DNA from: Acytostelium subglobosum LB1
Lineage: Eukaryota > Evosea > Eumycetozoa > Acytosteliales > Acytosteliaceae
DNA length: 64,000 bases
Direction of reading: 5' to 3'
Assembly: GCF_000787575.1 (NCBI RefSeq)
Contig: NW_012236517.1
Span: forward strand, 525,459-589,458
A program made the position numbers and the translations under genes. A model generated the notes under the pieces. The model was not told where the DNA came from and searched no databases. It worked only from the letters and a program-made list of their open reading frames with translations. Below, piece after piece: positions 34,349 to 46,417 of this stretch (within the stretch, counting starts at the first letter, position 1; each line of letters starts with the position of its first letter).

Positions 34349-37300
34349 CTACTGCTGCTCTTGCACCTGTTGCTGCTCCTGCTCCTGCTCCTGCTCCTGC
34401 TGCGCCTGCTGTGGCAGCACAGTCTTCTCCTCTCTTATCCTTAGACTCTTCATTGCTCTCTTGCACTTGGCTGTGATCTAGTGAAGGTGGTCAGTCAACT
34501 CATTCTCTTTTTGCATAATGACAACACGCTTGTATGATGATGACTACTTACCATGGACTTCGCCCTTGCATCAACTAAGATTGATTCAACCAGTGTAGCT
34601 GCGTTGAGACCACCTGCTAGACTATCAACAGCCAATGCTCTGTACCAACCAAGGATGTAGCCTACACCCTTTTGAAGGATGTTGCGACTCTTTGCAACGC
34701 TGACCTCATACTTGACGTTGGTGGATGCTTTCCAAAGACTCTCAAGGTGTACACATAGTCTTGCCCTCTCCTGCTCATTATCCTTGGTGAGTATCATGTG
34801 GAGCATGATGTAGCCAACACCCTCCATCTGGTCCTCCACACCTCTGAATTGCTCCTGAATGTCTTGTTGGAGGCTGTCCTTGATACCGACGATGAGACCA
34901 GTGAACTCCTGGACTACAATCTCCTGTCCAAGCGGAAGACTACCGACCAACTTTGTAACGACCCCAGCTTTGATCAGATCATGACACAATATCTTGTTGG
35001 AAGACATGTTCCTGGCGATCCTAATGATACCAGCCTGGGCAACTGGGTCTGGAATGGGACCAATCAGTCAGTCAATCAATCATTCAATGAATCAACAGGT
35101 TCCGATCAAATACATACCTTCCCTAAGTTTGAATATCAATGCATAGATAAGCTTGTCCAATCGTAGTTTGAGATAGTTGAGGATGTTGACGACCCAGCCT
35201 TCAACCAATAGATTGGTGATCCTAAGATCAGAGGTCATGTTGGCCACTGCCTTGATCAGATTGCGTGTGGCTTCAGCATACTCTGGCTTGGAGTAGGTCC
35301 TCTCAGCAACACGCTGCAGTCCATTGAAGAGTACCCTTATGCTCCTTCCTTTCTGACCATACTTTGGGTCCAATATCTAGATCCATGTATTAGTATCATC
35401 TTTCATTCATTCAATCAATCAATCAATCAATCAATGACTTGGATCACTTACACTGAGATAGAAGGCGTCACTCTTTGAGACAAGGGAGAACCATTCGGTC
35501 AAAGTGGTCATCAGACTAGCATACTCTAGGTCGGTGTTGAGTTCATCATAGTACTGGAGGAGGTACCATCTTATACCAGACTTAAAAATTGTATAGAATA
35601 TTGAATGGTCCTTATTATATCATATTAAGTTAGGATTGATTGGTCAAAATGATTAATGTTGTCTACTACATACTCTGATAATGGTTGGTTCTTCCACCTG
35701 CTGGACATTGGCACCATCAACTGGATTGTGATGGTGGTAGCCAAACTTGAGTATGTAGTCATTGAGGCCCTTGATAATGGGTGGGATTAGAATATTGACT
35801 CCATAATCTTTACGCCACATCAAGTTGGAATAGAGGAATCTATCGATATATATAATAATTCCTAGGAACAATTCATCTATGTGTTCCTCGATTTGACCTA
35901 TAATTTAAATAATAGTTGGTTATTAAGTTAGTGATCTCCAATTAATTAATAAATGATGAAGGTGATAATAAATTAATTACCTTTGATTAGACGTTCAACA
36001 AGATCAATCAAACAAACTAGTTGTTCTTTCCAAATGCCACCAAACTTTGCTCCATCTTCGTACTTTGGATCATCGACCAATCTGGGTATAAATTCCTCAA
36101 TCTGGATCCTAACATGATCGTTGTTGTTGCTGTCATCGCCGGCATTAATGTCATTGGATTGAGTTGGAATATCGATATCTCTCAGATTGGAAACTGGGAC
36201 TTCCATGCCTCCATTGTAGTTGATGCTGTGGTTGTCGCTGGTTGAGTCATCGTCGTTGGAAGGGCTGCTCAGGATGAAATTGTTCGTTGAGAACACTTTC
36301 ATCTCCACTCCCTGGGTTGGCACACGCTCTTTACCCTTGGCAGAGTTGAGTTTGTCAAAAAGTACATTGCTTCCACCATTATAATTCTCTTTGGCGGTTG
36401 GTGTTGATGGTAGAGTGGATCTTGAAGGAGTAAAAGGAGAAGATGACAACTGGTTACCCAAGACCTCCTTTGGTAAATTAGCGACTAGTTGGTTAAGGGC
36501 ATCCACCTTTTAAAGTAGTTGTTAATATTCAAATAGGTCAATCTATCAATAGAATAATTGATACTTACGACAAGGGAAGAAATGAACACTTTATACTTGC
36601 CAACCCGGTACTGAACACCCGTGAGGGTGGACAATAACTGGAGGATTCTCTTCACCTTATCTCCAACGATCTTGTCTGTAAACAATGAATTATAAGTAGA
36701 GATGAATAAATCATGACTATACTTGGTCCAATGCTTCATTGGTAGGTCTATCAACAATGAGATGCCAGTCTCCTCCAGGATCGACTCTACACTCAAAGTG
36801 CTTGACTGTAATCAAATAAATATTTACATTTTAGTTTAAATATTCATTAATTGATTAAATATATAATTTGATTGATTGAATGTACTTACATCCAAGTTAA
36901 TGACAAAATAGTTGTGAGCATATGGATCGTCCCTCATGTGGCATGATAGGTTATGCTCCCAGAGCTCTCGATCACTCAGGAACAAATGTTGGTAGTCATT
37001 GAAAATGAGAGAATTCCTGAACTCATCAGGATAGACGCGTTCGCTGTCTTTAAGGATGGTTGGTCCGTCGAACTCCATACTGAACTGTGGTTTGGACAAT
37101 ATTAGAATAAGATCTTGATCAAAACCAAGGCAACTTTGTTATCCAACTTAACTTACTTTCTGGTTAGTGCATGATGCCATTCTAACCCTCTTGCCATTGG
37201 AGTATACACTGACGCCATGTCTATCTTGTTTGCTCATTGGACTGAATATTGAGCCCTCGATTGATTTAGCTGCTCTAACAATACAATCTGATGCGGTATT

Positions 37301-37866
37301 GAAATCAGCTACCGTGTGACTAGCTGTCACTTTGTCTTTTGATGTGGCCAAACCAGCCTCGATCACCCTCTCCTGATAAGGTATGGTTTGTTTGAATAAT
37401 AGATCGGAATTGTTATCGACGAATCTATTCCTGAGGAATGCTGCCAATCCCATGCCGACCTTATCGTGCAAGGGGATTTGGACCAAAGTCAGCACCCTTG
37501 CTCCTTCAGGCACGGGAGTATCCTTTGGGAGATCTTGAAGACAAGCCTTGTTGAGCTTGATATTGATGAGTTCAATCAGTTTGGAGAGCATATAAAGGTT
37601 GTATACACCGACCTTTGAGCTTTTCTTGACCTCAAATTTGTTGATATCATCTTGAGTCACATCTATGTGGCTCTTGGTCATTGCCCTGATCAGATCCTCT
37701 CTGGAAGCTATACCAAACAATGAGATGATGGCCTGAAGTTTCTCATTATTTGGATTGAAATCATTGATAGACATCTTTGAGAATTCCTCCAAAGTCTTGG
37801 TTGCCTTAGCATATTGAGAGTAAGGATTTGGTTGGATGAAATCGAGGATAGTTTCCTGTTTATATA

Positions 37867-37899
<33 letters not shown>

Positions 37900-38611
37900 A
37901 TTGAATGTTAGATATATAAATATATATAATTGTTTGTTGGATTGTCCTATTAACACTCAAATAACTTACATCAACTCCATCAAGCACCATTGTCATCCTG
38001 TTAAATACATGCATATTAACACTAATATCGACAACTTTGCCATCGTGACTAGTAATATTGGTTTCAATCACCTGGTGTATTGTATATCATTATCTTATTA
38101 TGTTAGAATTTGATTGTTTGATTGATTGACATGAAATGACTTACACTGTCCAATTCTTTGTTATCACCTCCCCTAAAACAATGTAGAGCGAGATGTGCAC
38201 CAACAAGAGCCTCCCGTGCCTCATCATGTATCTGATATTTCATTTCTTCCAATATCCTATTAATGTAATATCTAATGTCTGCCTTCGACGATCCCTTCAG
38301 ATATACGTTTGATTTATTCTCTAATTATTTATATGTTAGTTAATTTTATGAACAAACGATTCAAAATTGACCCAAATCAGTTGATACAAACTCTCCATTC
38401 CATTGTTAATGTTATTCATTAGATCATTCAATACTGGGCTTGAATCTGGTATGACGCCTCGTGTCAAGTACACTCCACCCAACTTGTGAATACCCTCTTT
38501 AGCTCCTTCACCGTTAAAGTATTGGACAGCATCACTAGATGTCATGGCATTCTCCAAAGGATTTAACATGATTGATTTTGTTGTTGTTGTTGTTGTAGTT
38601 GTAGTTGTCAT
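34349..38611 (-). CDS. Unrecognised 12-exon protein, ~1142 aa, ARM-like C-terminus
   Basis: Exons (minus): 38611-38354, 38318-38145, 38071-37970, 37855-37157, 37084-36890, 36805-36569, 36506-35981, 35897-35674, 35580-35452, 35376-35118, 35048-34552, 34477-34349. All phases close and the total is 1143 codons. It opens with a poly-Thr run, then conserved-looking sequence (GIHKLGGVYLTRGVIPD). A Ser/Asn-rich linker (~590-680) divides it. The C-terminal ~250 residues look like armadillo/HEAT helices (RNLIKAVANMTSDLRITNLL; GIIRIARNMSSNKILCHDLI). It ends in a Gln/Glu-rich tail (QEQEQEQEQQQVQEQQ). I cannot name a family. The first joint is the least sure (donor GTTCAT). Confidence 0.75.
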
Positions 38612-38881
38612 TGTTGTAATATATATAAAATATAAAAATATCTAATTGATTGATTGATTAATTGATTGATTGGTGACAACCTTTAACTTGCAATCATTCA
38701 CTCACTAACTCAGTGTGTGTTTGATCATTTTTTTGCAAACTCATCCTTTGCAAAGTCATGTATGTGATTGAATAAATAAATGAATTTGGACACAATAGTG
38801 AAGAGATAGAGAGATATATATATATATATATATATATACATGTGATGACGTTTGAATAAAGATGTTATCGTAAGATTTGAT

Positions 38882-39865
38882 TTATTTCTTATCCTTTGGT
38901 AGTGGTCTGTAGTGACCAATGACCAAAGCGTGATGTCTTTCATATGGGTCGAGGTTCTTCAGGAGTTCCAGGGGCTTAAGGTTGTCTGCTTTCAATTTCT
39001 CAATCTCCTTGGTGACGACGGCCTCGGTGGAAGCAGTCGAATCGATACAGTTGGCCTTGATAGAGATGATAAAGTGTCCCTCATTCTTGAGGAAGTACGC
39101 GGCGTTCTGAGCCACGATCTGTGCCTGGTTGGGCTGGGCGACATCGGCGAACAGCACGTCGCACATGCCAATCAGCATTCTGTATTTCTGTGGGTGACGG
39201 GCGTCCTCGATGATTGGGATGACGTTGGTGCGCTTCTTGGCCATGCCGATCAGGTCACGACCGGAACGGGCTGACAGCTCGATACCATATACAACACCCT
39301 CTGGACCGACAATGTCAGAGACGTGCGACACGGTGGTGCCTGAGGCAGCACCCAAGTAGATGACCTTGGCGCCTGGACGGATCCAGATCTTGTTGACTCC
39401 CTTGTGCAGAGCAGCGGCAATCTTTGAACGGAAGGGGTTCCACATTCTATATTCTTTCTTATCGGTGCCGCCGGTAGTGCTTTCGACGCTGACACGCTTC
39501 TCTCCATAGACAGACTCGCCTGGGGTGGAGTTGAGGGTGGCGAATGCCTCCTCCTTGCCCTTGACCAAGAAGACTCCCTCGTATCTGGGATGGGCCTCGA
39601 TCATGACCTTGGCTCCTCCGCGACCGCCTCCGCGACCACCACGTCCAGCAGCGCCCAAACCTGCGCGGCCACGACCGCCGCCTCCACGTCCTCTGTCGCC
39701 ACCTCCACGACCACGGCCGCCGCCAAAGCCGCCACGACCTCCTCTGTCGCCGCCGCCGCCACGGCCACCACCGCCAAAGCTGCCGCCACGACCTCCTCTG
39801 TCGCCGCCACCACCGCGTCCACCGCGGAAACCGCCACCACGTCCTCCTCTTCCTCCTCTTTCCAT
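38882..39865 (-). CDS. fbl: Fibrillarin, rRNA 2'-O-methyltransferase
   Basis: Catalytic subunit of box C/D snoRNPs, methylating rRNA ribose in the nucleolus. Single exon, 327 aa. Residues 1-85 form the Gly/Arg-rich GAR domain ([15 protein letters not shown]). The Rossmann-fold methyltransferase follows: [29 protein letters not shown], then the SAM motif [34 protein letters not shown], and the catalytic region [20 protein letters not shown] and [13 protein letters not shown]. It ends YRPLPKDKK. The motifs are essentially those of animal and yeast fibrillarin. Confidence 0.98.
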   Translation of the reverse strand: MERGGRGGRGGGFRGGRGGGGDRGGRGGSFGGGGRGGGGDRGGRGGFGGGRGRGGGDRGRGGGGRGRAGLGAAGRGGRGGGRGGAKVMIEAHPRYEGVFLVKGKEEAFATLNSTPGESVYGEKRVSVESTTGGTDKKEYRMWNPFRSKIAAALHKGVNKIWIRPGAKVIYLGAASGTTVSHVSDIVGPEGVVYGIELSARSGRDLIGMAKKRTNVIPIIEDARHPQKYRMLIGMCDVLFADVAQPNQAQIVAQNAAYFLKNEGHFIISIKANCIDSTASTEAVVTKEIEKLKADNLKPLELLKNLDPYERHHALVIGHYRPLPKDKK

Positions 39866-40403
39866 GTTATGTAGTTATATAGGGTGTTGGAGTTAATATA
39901 AAATTAACAAAGCAAGTATTATTGAATTGTTGATTTATATTTATATATATATAAATATATGTATGTATGTTAGAGTTGAGAGTGTATCAGCACGAACGAT
40001 TATTGTTATAAAGACGAGAGAGAATGTGTGAGTGAGTGGAGTGAGAGTGAGCCTAGCTCGCGAGGGGATCAGGAGTGAGAGAGAAAGGGTTCGTCGTCGC
40101 GTCCATGCATCCACCTGCTATTGTTGAAAAAAAAGAAAATTAAATCATCGCAATCGTTCGTTTTGGGTCATCAAAAAAACAAACAATTAAAAACAATAAA
40201 GTTATTCAACTTCCATTCATAAACGAAGTTCTATCTATCTCTTTCTTTCACATTGTTGTTGTTGTGTCTTTGAAATTGAATTGAACGAATGAATGAATGA
40301 ACATGGGTTATGATAAATAAAAGCCCGGGCTAGAATACAACAGTTGACATTGAATCGACTAATGTGTAAGATTGCTTACAAATATGGTAATCTTTCATTC
40401 CTT

Positions 40404-40434
<31 letters not shown>

Positions 40435-41026
40435 TATTAGTCGCATCGTAGTCGAGGGGATTACCCGTTGTCTTCTCCTCCATTCCATCTTGGTGTTAGT
40501 GTGTTTGTGGATGAGGATGTGTGAATGAATGAATGAACATGTTGGCATGGTAGTGAGAGAGAGAGAGAGGGACGGCAGGACAAAGGGCCGTCGACATTAC
40601 GACGCTTCAACGCTAGACATGCTCTCATTCATTCATTCATTGCTGTCAACAACGACGACAACAACAACAACATTGACAGGTAGACAAGGGTCGGAAAGTG
40701 TAGCCTTGTATACATGTTGAAGTACAGAATATACACGTACACTACTACTTCCATCCATCCTTCCATCCATCCATCCATCCATCTATATCCACTCATACAT
40801 TCATACATACGTCCATCCATCCGTTTGTCAATCCAGTCAGCCAAACTAGTTTATGTATTTGGTATTATTTAGAGATATAGTGTACACTTACCTCTTTGGT
40901 AAATACATTCGAGCCTAGGTTACCAAACATTAATATCCAATTTATAATCATTCCAATCTATAATATATTATATTCCAGTTAATATCAGCTAAACTATAGC
41001 GATTGCGATTAGCAGCTTATCAATTG
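39866..41026. other. Intergenic region between fibrillarin and the exchanger
   Basis: About 1.16 kb, the upstream flank of both divergent genes. It contains a (CA)n microsatellite (40406-40434), an AG run (40555-40568), a CCAT repeat (40751-40784) and an A-rich stretch (40125-40200). I find no tRNA, snoRNA box pair or open frame that looks coding. Confidence 0.45.
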
Positions 41027-43325
41027 ATGTTCACAGCTACATCGGAGCAAATATGCAATGATTTGCTGCCGTGTTCTGGCACGATATCCTCGGATATCTT
41101 CTTGATGGCAGTATATGCATTCCTGCTTGGATTAGGTTCACGTCTAATATCACTTGGAAGTGAATATTTATTAGAGGTATGTCTGTGGATATGTGGATGT
41201 TGATGTGGATGTGTCCATTCATTCTAATCTTGCTTGTCCTTCCTCCACCCCTCACTCATACTTATTCAAGGTATTATCACCTGGAATCATTGGAGGCCTA
41301 CTCCTGCCTCTTCTTGGCACATTGCCAGATGCAGCCATCATATTGGTCAGTTGCTTGGGAGGGACACCCTTAGAGATACAACACAAAGTGGTAGGTATAT
41401 CATGAATGATTGAAGATTGAATGAGTGTTTGATCAATCACTAACATCATCCAATCAATCAATCAATTATAGACTGTTGGAGTTGGAAGTTTAACAGGAGG
41501 AAATACATTCTTAATTACAATACCATGGGCAATTGCTGTGTTTAGAGGTCGATGCGACTTCTCAGAGATTACAGGATTGGCCAAGAATAAGACATATACT
41601 GGATGGTCATGGCGCAAATGTGGTGTGTCAGTGATGTCCTATACACCAACACTGTGTCGAATAATGATGTTGACCTTGCTGCCATATCTAATCATCACTT
41701 TGGCATTCCTCATATCAGAGGCACAAGGATCAAAGATCAACGAGCGAGAAAAGTACTGGGCATTGTCCGCCAGCATCATATGCATGGTTGGCTTCGTCAC
41801 GTACAGCATCTATCAGATGTACGATGTCCGATACCAGGAGCGCAAACTCAATCTCATTAGGAAACGATTCCTCTGGGATCAATTCCTGAGGCATGTGTCG
41901 GTGCAGGTCAAGATGGGTCTGAAGCGAAGGACGTTCGAACGATGTCTAAGTGTGCCATCCATCAAGAAACCAATGAGATTGGACAGTGAGATCATTGGCT
42001 CATCCAACAACCCTGCGGCGCCATGTGTCGTCATGGAGAGGATCGATGAGAGGCAGCCACTGCCGCCATCATCATCACATGGTCTCACAACATCACAGCA
42101 ACCTTCACAAGTCGTGAGCACAGATACCCTGGTCGACATTGACATGACACCAAAGAATCTACGCCACAATGTCAACGCCAACAACGCTGATGACTTGAAC
42201 AACAACAACAATAATAATATTAATAGTCAACCTCAACAAGTTCATCAACATCATCAACAACTAACAATTGATGAACTACATGTACATCATCCAACAGACA
42301 AGTTTAACAGGAGGAACATCAACTTCTCATTCCCAAGGAGGGTAAAGGACTCATCACATCATGTCATTCCTCCAACACCAACTGCTGCACATCTGCATTT
42401 CCATCCGCCTCCACCTCCTCCAGGCACCCGACCTCCCCTCCCACCAACGTGCGACTCTCCAAGTGGCGGTACAAGCTCATCACACCAACATGAGCAAAAG
42501 AAACAGCCACAACAAGCACATATCCCATTCGATGCAATTCGTCAATCAGAGGACCCGTCGTCCAAAGGTGAGAGCTCAGGCGCACCATACCTGCCGCCAC
42601 ATCTACCACCAATCCAACAACAGGCAACAGAGCAACTACAACCACCACCCGAACAACAACAACAACAATCAAATGTAGACTACCAACACAATTTAAGTAG
42701 TGTGTTCCATGGCCTGAAGAATAAGATCAATCACCTGGACGAAGAGGACCTGATGCGACATGTGGATGTATCATCACATCAGTTTGTGGACCTCACCATC
42801 GACCCATTCGAAAAGGGTCCTGCGGACGACGTCAGCAAACGCCGATTCATCCTCAAGGCCACAGCATGTCTTGTGATGGGCACTGCCCTCGTCTTCCTCT
42901 TTGCTGATGCCTTTGTCAACATCATCACCTCGTTCTCGGCGCGCATTGGAATACCTCCCTTCTACATCTCGTTCATCGTCGCACCCTTTGCTCTCAACGC
43001 CAGCGAGCTTGTATCCAGTTGGATACTGAGTGGACACAAGAAAAGAAAGCACATATCATTGGTGCACTCGGCTCTGTATGGCGCCGTGGCGATCAACAAC
43101 CTGGTGTCACTTGGCATACTCATGTTTATGATCTACTATCGAGGCCTGATATGGGACTTCTCGGCAGAGACCCTTGTGATATTCATTGTCACGTTGACCG
43201 TTGGACTGCTTGGCAGTTTCCGTATCACTTTCAACATGATACATGCACTGGTCGTCTTCTGTCTCTTCCCATTGTCAATTGGAATCATAGCACTGTTGGA
43301 GAGTAGTGCCATTGGTTGGGATTAA
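41027..43325 (+). CDS. Cation/Ca2+ exchanger of the CaCA superfamily (NCL-like)
   Basis: Membrane antiporter moving Ca2+ or another cation against Na+/H+. Exons 41027-41176, 41271-41390, 41472-43325 give 707 aa. The first alpha-repeat contains LSPGIIGGLLLPLLGTLPDA and VGVGSLTGGNTFLITIPWAI. The LPDA and GGNT residues, in place of NCX-type TSLPE and GSAAFN, resemble plant NCL/MHX-like exchangers. A long cytosolic loop (~residues 260-520) is His/Gln/Pro/Asn-rich. The C-terminal half carries the second repeat (FYISFIVAPFALNASELVSS) and the last four helices. It lacks visible EF hands. Ion specificity cannot be told. Confidence 0.85.
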
Positions 43326-43454
43326 TTAATTAATTAGACCAGTAGTGGCTGGTCGCTCCCAGTCCATTCGATCATCAACTTCCATTCAACTTTATTCATT
43401 CATTGCAATAAAGTATGTATGTATGTATGTATATATCTTGATCAATCAATCCAA

Positions 43455-44330
43455 TTAGACTTCGTACTCTTCTACATAGTTGCGTGGGAATAGGCCTGAA
43501 CGTCCATTGAGAGTGCCAATCCACCAACCAGACTCGTCGTCTTTGGTCGTGACTGATATGATGTCGCCAACGTAGAATTCTAGGTCGCCTTCTTGCTCGG
43601 GTATACAATCCCAGACAGCTCGCACCAGTTTCTTGCCGGGTGGAGGCGGTGGGATGCGACGTGAAAGTGGCCTCCTGCTGGGTGGCGCGGCTTCCTCCGC
43701 GGTCTGAGGCGGGGTCGTTGAAGGTGGTGGAGGTGGCTGGCGATGATGTGATGCTGGAGTGTTGTTAACTGGAAGTGGAGGTGAAGTTGATTGTGTTTGT
43801 GATTGAGTTGTTTGATGTTGTTGTGTAGGTTGTGTTGGCGCACTGTTGGCATGTGGCCTGTGTGGCACGGCTGGAAGAGGATGTGATGGTACATGTGGTG
43901 GCTGTTTCTTGTTTGGTGTCGTAGTTGGCTGAACGGGAGTGGTCATCTTGGATGACGACGTTGTATTATTGATGTTGGCCATGTGATTGATTGATGGTGG
44001 CGATGAGGATGATATCAAGTTTGATCCGACACCACCAGTGAGATTGATGTTGCCACTGCTGTGACTCTTTGAATTGTATATTGGTACAGGTTGTGAGGCA
44101 TTCCTCTGAAGCATTGACTTGTCTGTCATTGCACTACTAGATGACAATGGCACTGTGTGTGATCGTTGACCTATGCCACCACCTCCTGATGTTGCCTGCA
44201 TTGCTCTTGGCCTCAGGTACTTCTTTATACTCTCTGGTAGATCATCTGTGAATGCCAGTCTACACTTATAGCAATACTTTGCTTCCTTTTCATAATCTTG
44301 GCTACACTCTGGGCATACAATAACTGCCAT
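43455..44330 (-). CDS. Zinc-ribbon and SH3 domain adaptor protein
   Basis: Single exon, 291 aa. The N-terminus carries two CxxC knuckles (CPECSQDYEKEAKYCYKC) typical of a zinc-ribbon. The middle ~190 residues are Ser/Pro/Gln/His-rich. The C-terminal ~58 residues are a clear SH3 domain: VRAVWDCIPEQEGDLEFYVG (ALYDY region), then WWIGTLNGRSGLFPRNYVEE. It is probably a cytoskeletal or signalling adaptor that binds PxxP ligands. The RhoGEF and exchanger in this window have such stretches, but any link is speculation. Its stop lies 130 bp from the convergent exchanger stop. Confidence 0.88.
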   Translation of the reverse strand: MAVIVCPECSQDYEKEAKYCYKCRLAFTDDLPESIKKYLRPRAMQATSGGGGIGQRSHTVPLSSSSAMTDKSMLQRNASQPVPIYNSKSHSSGNINLTGGVGSNLISSSSPPSINHMANINNTTSSSKMTTPVQPTTTPNKKQPPHVPSHPLPAVPHRPHANSAPTQPTQQHQTTQSQTQSTSPPLPVNNTPASHHRQPPPPPSTTPPQTAEEAAPPSRRPLSRRIPPPPPGKKLVRAVWDCIPEQEGDLEFYVGDIISVTTKDDESGWWIGTLNGRSGLFPRNYVEEYEV

Positions 44331-44908
44331 TCTATATGATTGATGTCTGTTATATGATTGATATCTTTGTGTTTGTGTCTATGTATGATTGATTGATTGA
44401 TTGATTGAGATCATGTATGAATGAATGATGGTATATAATGTATACAACAGACGATGGTCTTTTGGACAACTTTAAGTTGTGATGATGGGTGAGTGAGCGT
44501 GATTGTTGATTGATTGACCAAAGGATCACGCACCCCACTTTTCCACTATCACTCCTGTTCACTGCACACCTGGTTGTGATCCACCCACAAAAGTTATTAT
44601 TTGAATTTAGTTCGCCTATTGTTGATCACTAAGTTGAGAAAGTAATATAATAATAGTTGTTGGCCATTATCACAACACATTATGTGATTGATTGAAATGA
44701 ATGTACAATTGATTGAGGAGTGATTGATCAAGTTCCAGGTTTGCTGGAAATACATAATCACTTCCCCCATACTCCCAAACATTGATCAAAGGAACTCAAT
44801 CACAAGAATGATTGTGGCTGGATGAATGAATGAATGAATGATTCTGTTAACAAAGCCCCCTTTATTGATGCTGGTAAGAGTTTGAAAGAATTAATGCGAT
44901 AAGGATGT
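44331..44908. other. Intergenic region
   Basis: 578 bp with GATT tetranucleotide runs (44390-44407) and GAAT repeats (44820-44840). It should hold the promoter of the SH3 gene. Nothing coding is seen. Confidence 0.4.
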
Positions 44909-45687
44909 TTAGATCTTCAAAGCCTCGTTCTTCTTCTTCTTCTCTCCTCCGAGCTCGAAACGCTTGCAACGCTTGATGACTTGCTGCTTCTTGTGACCAC
45001 ACGAGCATTCCATTCTGAGGACGATCTTCTTGGTGGTCTTGGCCTATAATGATTGAATGATTGATTGAGTATTAGAATATGTATCGCACGAATAGCATTA
45101 CACTGTGTAGTCCAACTAGTCCATTCCAAATCTCAATGAAACATATCGTATCATATCGCATGGGTCACATCCATCATTCAATCAATCAATCAAGTGAACT
45201 GCTAATGTGTTGTTGTTCGCGGACATTCATAATCTCATCGCTATATACTTCGCGATCGCGCTGTTGTTTGGACTAGTGCTGTTGCCTGTTGTGTGCCTTC
45301 AAGATGTTTGGATGCTGTTGATTCATACCTTCTTGTGGAAGACTGGCTTGGTCTGACCTCCGAAACCTCTCTGCTTCCTGTCGTAACGTCTCTTTCCTTG
45401 AGCGAAGAGACTTGGCTTGCCAGCCTTGTATTGGGTGACCTTGTGTGGGGTGTGCTTGTTGCACTTGTCACAGTGGGTCTTACGAGCCTTTGGGATGTTG
45501 ACCTATATGTGATAATAACATTCCTGTATTAGAATCTTAATCGTTTCGTTGGATGCTATATTCGAGGTATCCTGCAATATCGCGACAATCGATTGTTTGT
45601 CTAGCATGTCGTTTGATTGATGATCGATTCGCATTGATAGCTGATTGATTGACATCGCGATAGGTAGGATGTATCGATACCAACCAT
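44909..45687 (-). CDS. rpl36a: 60S ribosomal protein L36A/L44 (eL42)
   Basis: Large-subunit protein of the E-site region. Exons 45687-45685, 45502-45329, 45043-44909 give 103 aa; the human protein has 106. The first coding exon is only the ATG, followed by [20 protein letters not shown]. The zinc-binding cysteine pairs are CDKC and [23 protein letters not shown] and the terminal [11 protein letters not shown] are diagnostic. Introns of ~180 and ~285 nt are long for this window, as often seen in ribosomal protein genes. An ATG-only exon is also usual for that class. Confidence 0.97.
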
Positions 45688-46132
45688 TTTCTAAAGGGGA
45701 TGTAGGATTGATGTAGGTGAGCTGGTTAAACAAGACAACACATCAATTGAATAGACACAAGCGACTGCGAGAGAGCGAGAGCGAGGTGCACCATCCACAC
45801 ACACAGTCTCTTGCGAAAATTTTATTATTTAAATACAAAAAAATTCATTAGCTATCTCGAGTTCGAACTTCCAAGCTCTTTGCATGACAGCGGAGAGTCC
45901 TCAAAGATGTATCATCCCAAGTAGTCTGTCAATAATGATGATTATCTAGGGTCCTGACTTGTTTATAGACCATATCTTTGTTGCGGTTGACCAGCAGAGG
46001 ATAGTCACCATGAATGATCGGTGGATTGTTGGAGAGATGGAGTATTTCCACTTTGTGACTTGACTAGATTGACCGATCTCCATCCGTTGATTGATTATAG
46101 ATTCACCACATCATCAATGTGATGGTAGCATA
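45688..46132. other. Intergenic region upstream of rpl36a
   Basis: 445 bp, the promoter side of the ribosomal protein gene. CGAGAGAGCGAGAGCGAGG at 45768-45786 is a purine-rich block. No gene is seen. Confidence 0.4.
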
Positions 46133-46417
46133 CTATAGTCTGTGTATGTTGCTTCTGTTTGATGGTGGAGGTTGCTGACCACTGTCAAGCTTGTCCAATG
46201 ATGACGAGGATGAAGAAGATGAAGTGAACATCCAAGCATCATTATCAAGCTCTCGCACTTTCTTTTGTAGGTTCTTCATTATCTCATCATGTAGATCATC
46301 GTTGATTGATTGCACGGCTTCATTGGTCACCAACAACCCTTGTGCATAACAAAGTGAATCAATACCAATTTCTGAGTTGTTAGTGAAGACGTATTGAGTT
46401 AGTTGGTTCTCACTCAT
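46133..46417 (-). CDS. Small coiled-coil protein, 94 aa (APC16-like?)
   Basis: Single exon, MSENQLTQYVF to a TAG stop. A predicted amphipathic helix spans residues ~30-62 (LVTNEAVQSINDDLHDEIMK, then KKVRELDNDAWMF), followed by a Ser run and a Pro-rich tail. The phrase VRELDNDAWMF recalls the end of the helix in the anaphase-promoting-complex subunit APC16 (VEELEADEWRF) and the length is similar. The match is short, so I list it only as a possibility. Coding is likely from composition: the helix has normal codon use and the tail is typical dictyostelid low complexity. Confidence 0.6.
   Translation of the reverse strand: MSENQLTQYVFTNNSEIGIDSLCYAQGLLVTNEAVQSINDDLHDEIMKNLQKKVRELDNDAWMFTSSSSSSSSLDKLDSGQQPPPSNRSNIHRL

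Noticed and set aside
39525-39896. Pro-rich plus-strand frame opposite fibrillarin
   Set aside because: It is the complement of the Gly/Arg-coding GGN CGN tract of the fibrillarin GAR domain.
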